NCBI GenBank assembly: GCA_021613335.1
Contig: JAJTWR010000383.1
Location: forward strand, 371,082-435,081
Length of the DNA stretch: 64,000 nucleotides
Source of the DNA: Whitmania pigra
Lineage: Eukaryota > Annelida > Clitellata > Hirudinida > Haemopidae
Reading direction: 5' to 3'
Part shown: piece by piece, positions 34,601 through 45,600 of the stretch
Layout: each line of letters opens with the position of its first letter
Numbering within the stretch: the first letter of the stretch is position 1
Notes under the pieces: generated by a model
What the model was told of the DNA's origin: nothing
Database searches by the model: none
What the model saw: the letters and a program-made list of their open reading frames with translations, nothing else
Made by a program: the position numbers and the translations under genes

Positions 34601-37600
34601 TAAATAGTCCTCTGGATTTTGCCCCTGGTCTATTATCCATGACTGCAGGCGTTCTTGCTATTCTACCTTGAGTGTAGAAATTTAAGTAACATAAATAACA
34701 TAGATATAAAAACATATAAAAATACATATAAACATAGGTAAAATAATAGCACTTTTAATAAAATAATTATTCAAACATTTTACACATTTTAATGATTTTA
34801 AATGTTTTCCATAGATTAACTACATCTCAGGTGCTATGCTCGTTCTGGAATTCTTCGACGCTAAAAGCAGGACACTGCCTGGTATTTTTCTCGAAAGCTT
34901 CTGGACTTTGTGTTATATCATCTTACCTGGGTTGGCTTACCTGATCAAAGGCTGGAACAGTCTACAGATGACCTTGTCATTAGCATCTCTAGTTGTGGCA
35001 CTGCTAATAATGTGGGTTATTTATTTTATTTCGAACTGATATCAACTTGGTTTCGACATTTATTGATAAACTTTAAGCGCATGTTACCTATAAATAACAT
35101 ATTGAAATAACAAATAACATGTTTAAATGCGTGTTACTTGAAACATTTTAATTTTTCCAAAATCAATCTTCACACTTTACATTATGGCTTGTATTTAAGC
35201 TTTGATTAAAGATGTGAAATAAGGGGCACCTTGATAAAACATTTATTTAATTTTTTTACAAATAGAAGTTTGAAAAATATTTTGTTACAGACTGATACCT
35301 GAGTCTCCTTGCTGGTTGATAACAAAAGGCAAAACAGAGAAGGCAGACAAAATCTTTCGAAGTATCGCTAGATGGAACCAAGTTAAAGTATGCCAATTAA
35401 CATTTAATTTGATTACAACATACAATTTAAACTTGTTATTTTAAAACTTAATGGTGCAGTTTCAAAGCACATAATCCAGATAATGTTCTTATTCTCATAA
35501 ATTAATTTGTGAAAGGAAACCACATTAGTCTTACATCAAATTTACTCCAGATGTTGTGGGGATGACCTTGTTTGGCCTTAATTCCTCATTGTCGACGGAA
35601 CCAAATGGAATACCCGACATTGTTTTAAAAAAGTGCGCATCCTCTCTGGCTTTACCGCTTGTCCATATGTTTGACACTTCCCTTAAAGATCACAAGTTGC
35701 CCTGTGACTGGAAAACGGCATTAGTCACTCCTATACATAAAAAAGGTCCCACCACACCCCTTGGAAACTACAGGCCCATCTCAATCACATCAACCTGCTG
35801 CAGTGCAATGGAGCGGATTATTAACAAATCGCTTATGCGTCATCTAATACAACATAAATTAATAAACAGGAATCAACACGGATTTATGACTGGCAGATCC
35901 ACCGTAACAAATCTACTTGAATGCAACAATGGTCGGAAGAAATCCAGTCCAGACATATTGTGGACATCATATACCTAGACTTTAAAAAGGCATTTGATTA
36001 CGCAGTGCACAACAAGCTTTTAACCAAAAGTAACAATGCTACGGCATCCATGAAGACGTTATGCTGTGGCTCGTCAACTTTCTTTCACAGAGGAAACAGC
36101 GAGGTAATATAGGTGGAATTTTATCAAATATCGTTCCTGTGACCAATGGTATCCCCCAGGGCAGTGTGCTTGGCCCCACACTTTTTTTTATTGTACATCA
36201 ATGATCTTCAATGATACGGATGTCGTTTGCAAACTATTTGCTGATGATGTTAAGCTTTACTGCTTCCCAACTTCGTCTGAAACCCAACTGCAGTCTGCTC
36301 TCGACAGCGTAGTTCAGTGGAGTCACATCTGGCAACTTCAGCTCGCACCAGTGAAATGCCAGGTTTTCTCCATAGCCGCAGAAAGAAAAGAAATAATCAT
36401 TAATACACTGTCAACGGTCAAACCCTCCAATGAGAGGACATGATTAGGGATTTAGAGGTTATGATGGGCCCAAGCTTGACAAGGATGTCCTAAAGCTTGC
36501 CTTTTGCACCCATCAGACCTATTCTTGAATATGGTTCCCCATTCCGACCACAAATACCTAATTGATAGAGTTTAAAAAAAATCCAAAAACGATTTACCAA
36601 GTCAATACCCTCAATTGCTAAATACCCCTACATGGAAATTCTAGGGCAGCTTAAACTTATGACCATGGAGAGACGCCGCCTTCTGGCGAACTTAACATTT
36701 TGCTTCAAATTACTGAATGGCTTTGCGGATTCCCCCGGAGGCATCTGCTACTCGTCCAGGACCAGTGTTGTGCAGTATCGAATTACATGTAATTCGTTAC
36801 TGTAATTAATTACATTTTTTGGTAATTTTTACTTGTAACAATTACAAAAAAAATTGTGTACTCTTACTTGTAACAAATTACTATTTTTGGTCATACTTTT
36901 AATTCGTTACCTTTTTGGCGCAAGACGTTACAAAGTAACATAAATAACATTTTAAATTAGTTTAATTTATTTAAAAATTTAAATTCTAGATTGTTATTCT
37001 TTGGCTCGTTCGAGAACCTTCCCCTTCCCGATCATCGCTCATTTGTTATTGTGGTTATCGCCGGTCGTTTTTGTTTTAAATCGGAAATTGTTGATTAGTC
37101 ATACCGAAGCTTTTTTAATATATAATATTATATACATATAATAATATAAGATTTAATATATCGTAGTATGGATTCATTTGAAACCATTTTTAGTGTCGTT
37201 AGCGAAGATAAGAGGAACAAGGGTAAAGATAGTCCGTGGCCGTATTTGAACAAAATGTTCAGATTTCAATCAAAGGAAAATCATATAAGTATGCATGCCT
37301 ACTCTGCCAACAGAAACAAAAACTACATGTTCAGCATATGAAGGTTCTTCATCTAACTTGAAGAACCACGTGGAACGCATGCATCCAACAGAAGTTAAGG
37401 AATATGGTATATCTGTTGCTAACGATTGTCAAGCTTGATGAGAAACTGGTAGCCAAAATAGCATCTTCTAATGCAGCAAAGATGGACGAGCTTTGAGCTC
37501 TCGTTCATCTGATGCTGACAGTATTGAAGACAGTTTCTTCAATTGCACAAGGTCAACTGATATTCTAATGCAGTATCTTCGAGACCGATCAGATGACATG

Positions 37601-38522
37601 AACATTATTACTGGAAGCGATACCCTGAAGAAATTATTTATCCAGTTGAACACTCCTCTGCCAGCTAGTGCAGCTGTTGAACGTTTATTCAGCTCTGCTC
37701 GTATGACAAAGAACAGCTGAAGGACCATAATGAGTGACAAACTATTCGAGGACTTAGTTATGTTAAAAATAAACAAAAATTTGTGATTGTAATGTAATAA
37801 ATAATAAAAACACCAAAAGAATGCATTAGTTCAAATGTTATTACTTAATGACTGTTAGTACTAGCAGTTAATACCAGTAATTGTTTTAACGATAAGAGAA
37901 ACAATTCCTTTTAAATAATACGGAATGATGTATGATCACAATAATGGCGGCATCAAAGTTACTTGTAATTTTTACTTAAAAGTAACTTTTAGAAGCTGTA
38001 ACTTTTAACTTTTACTTGAGTAAATTTTTGAGACAATACTCTTACTTATACTTAAGTAGCTTTTTGAGGTATTACTTTTACTTGTAACTAGTTACCGAAA
38101 TGAGGTAATTTTTACAACACTGTCCAGGACTACCTAGACACATAGAGGACACAGTTTCAAACTTGATTTAGTAAATTTTCAACAAATGTTGTCAAATATT
38201 ATTTCTTTAGTAGGAGAGTAATGCTCTGATACGTGACTTTGATTTCAATCGTTTCTTAACATATACCTGATTGTCCTTGTCATTTGGAGCTTGTGTTGTA
38301 CTTTTTGTATGTAAATTGTACAAACTTGTGTTAGTGGTCTCAAAGACCCTTCAGTTAGATGCTTAATAAATAAATAAATAAACATTTAAGTGCCAAATTA
38401 TCCAAATTCTCATTATTTTATTACTTTGAAGTATGTGTTACATTTAAAGAACGAAATATTAATAAAAGATAAAAGTAGCATTTACCTAATGCTCAAAATG
38501 TGCAAACAGATTTCTGTTCCTA

Positions 38523-38580
<58 letters not shown>

Positions 38581-40459
38581 ATTATTATTATAATTATTAT
38601 TATATTGTGTTATATTATATTATATTAGCTATTACTATGCATGGATAGAGTTTTAAGTTCCATTTACCCATTTGAGATTAAATGCCTAAAATTTTTTTCA
38701 GCTAGATCCAGACACTGTGCTAGTCTCTGATATTTTAAAACCTATCGAGCAGACAGTCGAACAACAAAGTTATATAACATCTGAAATGTCATCAATTGCT
38801 TCAAATGACACAAAGGATAAAAATGGTATTCCACGATGTAAGACTGATGAGGAAGTTGTAAATGATGAGTCCATTCTTAAACCATTAACCGACGAAACGA
38901 AAAAGAACTCGAAATTTAGACACTTCTTAGATCCGGTCATATTTAAGTGTCTCGCTATTTCGAGCCTGACATGGTTAGTACTATATGTGATGATTTTAAA
39001 TTAAAAATTTTATTTTAAAACTTAAGGCTGAAAAAGTAAACATTTTAAATAAGGTTTAAAAGTATTTTTTTTATTAACTTTGTATTTGTAATTCGAGCGT
39101 ATTTTAAAACATGGAATAGATGAGATTGTTATATCTATTACGGCGAAAACGTTATTAATTTGACACTAAATTTTAAATTAATGTCCTGAAATTATTTTTC
39201 AGGTCCTCCAACTGCCTCATGCTCTACGGTATTATTTTGGCAAGTCCGAATCTACAAGGAGATCGTTTCTTAAATTTTGTTTTTTTGGGAGTTGCTGACG
39301 TTCCTGCCACAATTTTGGCTTTCTTTTTAACTAAAAAGTACTGTTCACAATTTGCAAAATATAATATATAATTAACATTAAATTCAGTAATAAATTAAAC
39401 ATTTTGTTGCCAATAAATATGAAAAATCATTAAAAAAGAAGATACCAAAAATTAATAATTTCAGAATCGGTAGAAGATTGACATCTTCGGCAGCTTCGTT
39501 TTTGGCTGGTTGTTTTGTGGCTGCAATCATTTTCATCCCCAGAAACATAGGTTTGTTATTTTCAATTAAAATATTGTTAACATTTTATGCTACATTTCGT
39601 GATTCAAAAATTAAAATGAGGTTACGAAAACTTTATGTGAGTAAAACAAAATAATAATTGATTCAATTTTTTTCACTAGAAATCAAAAAACGTAATCACG
39701 GAAATTACATAATTAAATAACAAATAAATGTTAGTGAACACTTACAAATTAACTTAAAATTATTAGAATTACCTTTGCTTATTGATCACTTGAATGTTAA
39801 TGCTCTTAAAATTCGAAATGAATTGAAATAAAAATAATAAGAAGTAGGAAATAAGAATGTTAATTGGTCTAGCTTAGATGTCTAATAAAAATAATTATTA
39901 TAATTGCATTTTTCAGATACAATGATATGGACTAAATTAGCATTTGTCATCATTGCAAAAGGATTCGTCACGGTTTCCTCCGCAATCATGATACTTTACA
40001 CAAAAGAGGTTTTCCCTACTAATATCAGGTGAATTGATTATGCTACTACAGGAAATTATTAAAATTTAACTATTTCATTGTTTTTATGAACAATTTATCA
40101 ATGGTCGTGTCATTTGACGTTTCAGAGGCACATGTTGTGGTGTTTGTCAATTTTGCGGACGTCTCGGATCATTAGCAGCACCAATGACTGCCTACATGGT
40201 CTGCTTACAACCAACTTAATTTGTTGATGTAATATTATATATTTTTCAAATAAATTTATATTTACAAAAGACCAAGACTGAAAATCTATTTTGGGTTCCC
40301 AACATTCTGTTCGGTGTGGTGTCCATAATCGGCAGCTTCCTGCTTCTGTTCCTACCCGAGACCAACAACCAGCCCTTACCAGAAACTGTCGAGGACTGCC
40401 ACAAGTTGAATGCCAACAAGTTCTTCAATTGTCAGAAAAATACATACAAACAATTTTAA
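31682..40459 (+). CDS. SLC22-like organic ion transporter, copy D (11 exons, 581 aa)
   Basis: Exons: 31682-31808, 32904-33133, 33450-33677, 34815-35011, 35291-35387, 38702-38973, 39203-39337, 39465-39550, 39917-40028, 40126-40198, 40271-40459; 1746 nt, open from ATG to TAA. It is the intact sister of pseudogene C, ~12.5 kb away, with very similar exons and introns. The MFS loop motif reads DWYGRKS at about residues 152-158, with Trp where family members usually have Arg or Lys; PESPCW at about 264-269. The long exon 6 cytoplasmic loop is rich in Lys, Glu and Asp. Predicted plasma-membrane organic-ion carrier, substrate unknown. Intron 5 is inflated to 3.3 kb by a LINE that itself holds a hAT element. 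The Trp change could alter gating or activity, but the frame is intact. Confidence 0.86.
34105..34600. repeat. unclassified interspersed repeat in intron 3 of copy D
   Basis: Counterpart of 22562-22960 in copy C, here longer. The minus strand at 34358-34585 is open for 75 codons (MKSFRDEVIARIGNSQAF...), without a family I can name. It is probably part of an old element trapped before the C/D duplication. Confidence 0.4.
35537..38382 (+). mobile_element. CR1/Jockey-like LINE, interrupted by a hAT element
   Basis: LINE parts are 35537-36762 and 38123-38382, split by the hAT at 36763-38122. Reverse-transcriptase motifs run in order: PNGIPDIVLKKCASS, WKTALVTPIHKKG, NYRPISITS, QHGFMTGRSTVTN, IIYLDFKKAFD, GIPQGSVLGP and LFADDVKLY (catalytic Asp pair at about 36240). 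They lie in several frames because of frameshifts. The 3' tail is TTAATAAATAAATAAATAAA. The matching intron 5 of copy C lacks it, so it inserted after the C/D duplication. Endonuclease and ORF1 are missing (5'-truncated). Confidence 0.85.
36763..38122 (+). mobile_element. hAT element 1 (1360 bp), 8-bp TSD, inside LINE
   Basis: Starts CAGTGTTGTGCAG and ends TTTTTACAACACTG, flanked by TCCAGGAC (36755-36762, 38123-38130). The interior keeps a BED-finger-like N-terminal part (DSPWPYLNKMFRFQ, then CLLCQQ) and the hAT C-terminal motif PASAAVERLFSSA. The middle of the transposase is gone, so it is non-autonomous. A close copy is at 44259-45556. Confidence 0.9.
38521..38635. repeat. (ATT)n microsatellite
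   Basis: Long ATT/TTA trinucleotide run with a few interruptions, in intron 5 of copy D. Its translation gives a meaningless poly-Leu frame. Confidence 0.9.
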
Positions 40460-40854
40460 TTTGAATGAATATTAAAATAAGTTATTTATATAGTTTTTGA
40501 TGGCGAAGAATATTTTCGCACATCTTAGATGTTGATGATATAATAGTTTAGTAGAAATATTTATCAATTTGTTTATGCTTTTGCAATCACATCCTTCCAT
40601 CAAGATATGAACAAGATACAATTCTGACTAAAAATTTGAAATTATCACTTTTGATCGATCAATTGTCGATAATTGATCAGAAATGCATCCAAGGGTACTA
40701 ATTTGTTGAAACGAGTCAGGAAAATCATTGAAATAAACGAAAGTTATTTCATCAAGCAACGACATCTGAACAAAATTACATGCCATTAATATCCTATAGC
40801 TAAACTTTGTAATTACATACAGAAACCTAACAATATTCTAGTTTATATATAGGT

Positions 40855-42061
40855 TTTAAATTAGAATTAGAGCCACCTGGTGCTGTATGTGCCTGAACTT
40901 ATAGATAATTGTAAATTATACAAATTTTCAATATGTGTAAGTAAAGATTAATCCACATCCAAGAATTTATACATTATGGTAAGGAAACATTTGTTGTCGT
41001 GGGACACTCAATGTTTTTTTCCAAACTACTTTAAAAAGTTACAATATTTAATTTCATTTTCAGTAGGACCTGATGGTATTCTCAATATATTCCTAAAAAG
41101 GTGCGCGTCATCGCTTGCTTCCCACATATTTGATACATCTTTTAAAGACAAAAAATTGCCCTATGAATGGAAAGTAGCTCTGGTCACATCCATCCATAAA
41201 AAAAGGATGCAACATCTGACTTATCAAAAGTTGATAGATGACAGTCAACATGATTTGTTCCAGGCCCGATCCACAATTACCAATATACTCGAATGCATTC
41301 AGCAATGGTCAGAAGAACTCCAAACGAAGCACATTGATATAATATACTTAGACTTTAGAAAGGCTTTCGATTCCGTTTCACATTCCAAACTTAATAATAA
41401 AATCTCAGCTTATGGTTTTGGAGACGGCATTAAAGGATGGCTTGGAAATTTTTTAGATTCAAGGACTCAAAAGGTGAAAGTCAACGGCTCTGTATCAGAG
41501 GAGGCTTTTGTCACCAGCGGTGTTTCCCAGAGCAGCGTACTTGGGCCAATTCTGTTCTTACTCTACATAAATGACCTACCTGACCTGCTCAAGACTCAAC
41601 TCGAATGTTGTTTGCAAGCTTTTTTCTGACGATGTCAAAATGTACAGTACGAATGGATTCTATCAAACCCAACTACAATTTATCAATAAAAAAAATGTGT
41701 CATTTGACGTTTCAGAAGCACATGTTGTGGTTGTCAAATTTGTTGATCATTAGCAACATTAATGGCAGCCTGCATGGTCTGCTTAATGCTTATTTTCTCT
41801 TTCAAACTATTTAATAACCAGCATAATATTAGAGAAATAAATTTAACATGATTTTTTACTATTTATTTTTTTCTTAAATTGTTTAAATTTTCAAAAAACC
41901 AACTCTGTTCTGCTTGGTGTGTTATCCATAATCGTCAGCTTCCTGCTTCTGTTCCTTCCGAGATCAAAAACCAGCCCTTACCGGAAACTATCGAAGACAA
42001 ACCCAAGTTGAATGCCAACAAGTTCTTCAGTTGTCAGAAAGATGCTTACGAACATTTTTAA
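40855..42061 (+). pseudogene. decayed SLC22-like exon 10/11 pieces with a LINE inserted
   Basis: 40860-40900 is the start of an exon 10 like that of copy A. 41706-41790 is a second, frameshifted exon 10 (CACATGTTGTGGTTGTCAAA). 41893-42061 is an exon 11 with a deletion near its start but a preserved end (NANKFFSCQKDAYEHF and TAA). A LINE fragment lies between them at 41040-41690. Confidence 0.75.
41040..41690 (+). mobile_element. CR1/Jockey-like LINE reverse-transcriptase fragment
   Basis: Open for 217 codons (40976-41629): GPDGILNIFLKRCASSL, WKVALVTSIHKK, IIYLDFRKAFDSVSH, GVSQSSVLGPILFLLYINDL. It is related to the LINE at 35537. A deletion removes the NYRP region, and the catalytic FADD box is shifted out of frame (FSDDVKMY at about 41622-41645). 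Confidence 0.85.
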
Positions 42062-42344
42062 TCTGAATGATAAATTAAATTATTAATATTAATTTTGAAT
42101 GCGAGGAATATTTTGTCATAATGATTCAACAAAAGTTTAAAACAATTGTTTATCAATGCTTCATAATATTTCAATGAAAATGACAATAAAAATAATTCCA
42201 CAATTTATGCACCTCTTTATTTTACATTGTCATTTTGTTTGACAACTGAACAAACTGATAACCTCTCTTTGCTTAAATTCAATTTTATGATTATAGCTTA
42301 AAATAGTTGTTTTATCAAATAAAAAACTTTATAATGAATTTTAT

Positions 42345-42605
42345 TTGAGAGGCTGTTCGAGTTAATAACACAATCGGCCGATTGAAGTCATTCAAACGTG
42401 AAAGTAAAGCTCTTAATGTGGTGAGCTAAACGGGCGACACATTTGAAAGTCTGCACAATTGCTTTCGAAGCAGTTGGCTGTTCGATATTTTGTTCTATTT
42501 ATGTCGAAACTTTCATACAATCTCAAGACCTGTTTTGGATTTGCTATTATAACGTCTTTTTGAAATTATTTGCCAAATATGGGCAAGAAACTTTAAAGGC
42601 CAATA
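42345..42605 (+). promoter_or_regulatory. conserved upstream block of copy E
   Basis: Shares ordered motifs with the blocks before copies B-D: AACGTGAAAGTAAAGCTCTT, GGGCGACA, GTCGAAACTTTCATACAATC and TTTGGATTTGCTATTATAACG. Function inferred. Confidence 0.35.
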
Positions 42606-45600
42606 ATGGACGTCGATAGTGCACTTGCTCTGGTTGGCGGATGGAAAAGATGGAACTTGTTCATGTATTTTCTTGTTGGAACATCTCTGTATTTACCACT
42701 TTCTTGGCAGGGTCTTAGCATTGTCTTTGTCGGTCAGTCTGGTTCTGATGATGTAATGAGTTTTATATTAATAGTATATTGTAACAATTATTACATAATA
42801 TTAATGTCGTGGATGGGCAAAAGTTAACTAAAAAATGACTAACTTAGTTGATATATTTTTTTAGTTACTAGAAAAGTTTAACAAAGCTAAAAAAAGTTTA
42901 ACTTAAAGTTAATTTTATTTACCTTCGGAACATTCAAAGAAATATGTACCAATTTGTTCATTATGTTTAGTTCAATATTTTGCAATTGAAAATTATACTT
43001 GTGATTCAAACTCTGGTTTTGTTAATTTCTGCAACAATCTGCAGCAAACTTCTGCAAACAATTCTGCAGCATCAATCAAAAGTGATGGGCAGAATACAAT
43101 TGACATCATAACTATTTTGATGCGTGAATGTTGGCAATTGCCTGCAAGAAATTGATAGATATGATGATGAAGTTGTACCTTCTAAAGTTTTCATTTACTA
43201 AATTTAGTTACAAGTGTGGATACTTTAGAAGCTAGGAATGATAAGTTGTACAAAAAGTCCTACGATTGAAAATAAGTAAAGTACAAATTGCAGGAAAAAA
43301 CATTTATTCAGACAAATTCTACCAGATGATGCAACAAACACTACAATTAATATGAATATTAAAAAGCTGAGAATTATTAACATTGTTAAACGTTTTAATA
43401 TAATAATTAAATTGTTAAGGTGTGCGGCTTAAACTACTGAAGAAAATAAATGCTGATCTTGACAGGATGGGAACCTCCACATTCCTGCGTAGAATCAGAA
43501 TCTGGGAAGAGTCAGATAAACACCACGCACATCGAACTTTCTCAGACGTGGTCAAATCTGAGTGAACGAAATCAAAGTCATTTTGATTCAAGATGTTACT
43601 TTGAAAAATATGATAATCAGACTGGCAATGTTTCTGTAGGGAAGTGTAATAGATGGACAGTTGAAAACAATGGTTACCATACCATTGTCGAAGAGGTACA
43701 GATTTTTAGTTATTTTAAACTTTTTTGGGTTTATTATCCTTCAATTTAAAATATGTTATTCTGTGTTTATATTTGAATTCCAATGACTAAGAATCTCAAG
43801 AAAAATTAAATAATATGACAAATATCATTAAATAAACCCTTGCCGGGAAGAAGTCCACATAAATTTCTTTGAATTAATGATTCAAGTTGGCAACGTCGTG
43901 AATTTTTAATTTAAAAATGAAATTCCACATAGTTTCGTGCTTTATGTTTATTACTTTTAAGCCAATTAATAAAAAACATAATTCTGTAATAATGAAAACC
44001 TTTTTTCTCATCTTTCCATCAGTGGGGCTTGGTTTGCGATTGGAACTACATGGCCGAATTGTCTCAAATATTGTACCAATTAGGCTCAATAATTGGAAAT
44101 ATGTTTTCCTTCCTGATGGACAGGTATGGTCGAAAGAGACTCCATATCATCACTCACATCTGCATCTGCATCATCGGCTTGATCAACGCTTACTCAGTGA
44201 ACTACGTAATGTTTGCTTTGAGCAAAATTGCTCTGGGATTCCTCGTAGAGGTTAGAAGCAGTGTTGTGCAGTATCGAATTACATGTAATTCGTTACTGTA
44301 ATTAATTACATTTTTTGGTAATTTTTACTTGTAACAATTACAAAAAATTTTTTGTACTCTTACTTGTAACAAATTACTATTTTTGGTCATACTTTTAATT
44401 CGTTACCTTTTTGGCGCAAGACGTTACAAAGTAACATAAATAACATTTTAAATTAGTTTAATTTATTTTAAAAAAATTTAAATTCTAGATTGTTATTCTT
44501 TGGTTCGTTCGAGAACCTTCCCCTTCCCGATCATCGCTCTTTTGTTATTGTGGTTATCGCCGGTCGTTTTTGTTTTAAATCGGAAATTGTTGATTAGTCA
44601 TACCGAAGCTTTTTATAATATATAATATTATATACATATAATATAAGATTTAATATATCGTAGTATGGATTCATTTGAAGCCATTTTTAGTGTCGTTAGC
44701 GAAGATAAGAGGAACAAGGGTGAAGATAGTCCGTGGCCGTATTTGAACAAAATGTTCAGATTTCAATCAAAGGAAAATCATATAAGTATGCGTGCCTACT
44801 CTGCCAACAGAAACAAAAACTACATGTTCAGCATATGAAGGTTCTTCATCTAACTTGAAGTAGCACGTGGAACGCATGCATCCAACAGAATTTAAGGAAT
44901 ATGGGATATCTGTTGCCAACGGTTGTCAAGCTTCATGAGAAACTGGTAGCCAAAATAACATCTTCTAATGCAGCAAAGATGGACGAGCTTTGAGCTCTCG
45001 TTCATCTGATGATGTCATCCGATCAGATGACATGAACATTATTACTGGAAGCGATACCCTGAAGAAATTATTTATCCAGTTGAACACTCCTCTGCCAGCT
45101 AGTGCAGCTGTTGAACGTTTATTCAGCTCTTCTGGTATGACAAAGAACAGCTGAAGGACCATAATGAGTGACAAACTATTCGAGGACTTAGTTATGTTAA
45201 AAATTAACAAAAAATTGTGATTGTAATGTAATAAATAATAAAAACACCAAAAGAATGCATTAGTTCAAATGTTATTATTTAATGACTGTTAGTACTAGCA
45301 GTTAATACCAGTAATTGTTTTAACGATAAGAGAAACAATTCCTTTTAAATAATACGGAATGATGTATGATCACAATAATGGCGGCATCAAAGTTACTTGT
45401 AATTTTTACTTAAAAGTAACTTTTGGACGCTGTAACTTTTAACTTTTACTTGAGTAAATTTTTGAGACAATACTCTTACTTATACTTAAGTAGCTTTTTG
45501 AGGTATTACTTTTACTTGTAACTAGTTACCGAAATGAGGTAATTTTTACAACACTGGTTAGAAGAATACTCATAACCAATGATAAACTTGATTTTTTCAT

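Noticed and set aside
38390..38581. Open frame ending in a poly-Leu stretch
   Set aside because: It is a translation of the ATT microsatellite.
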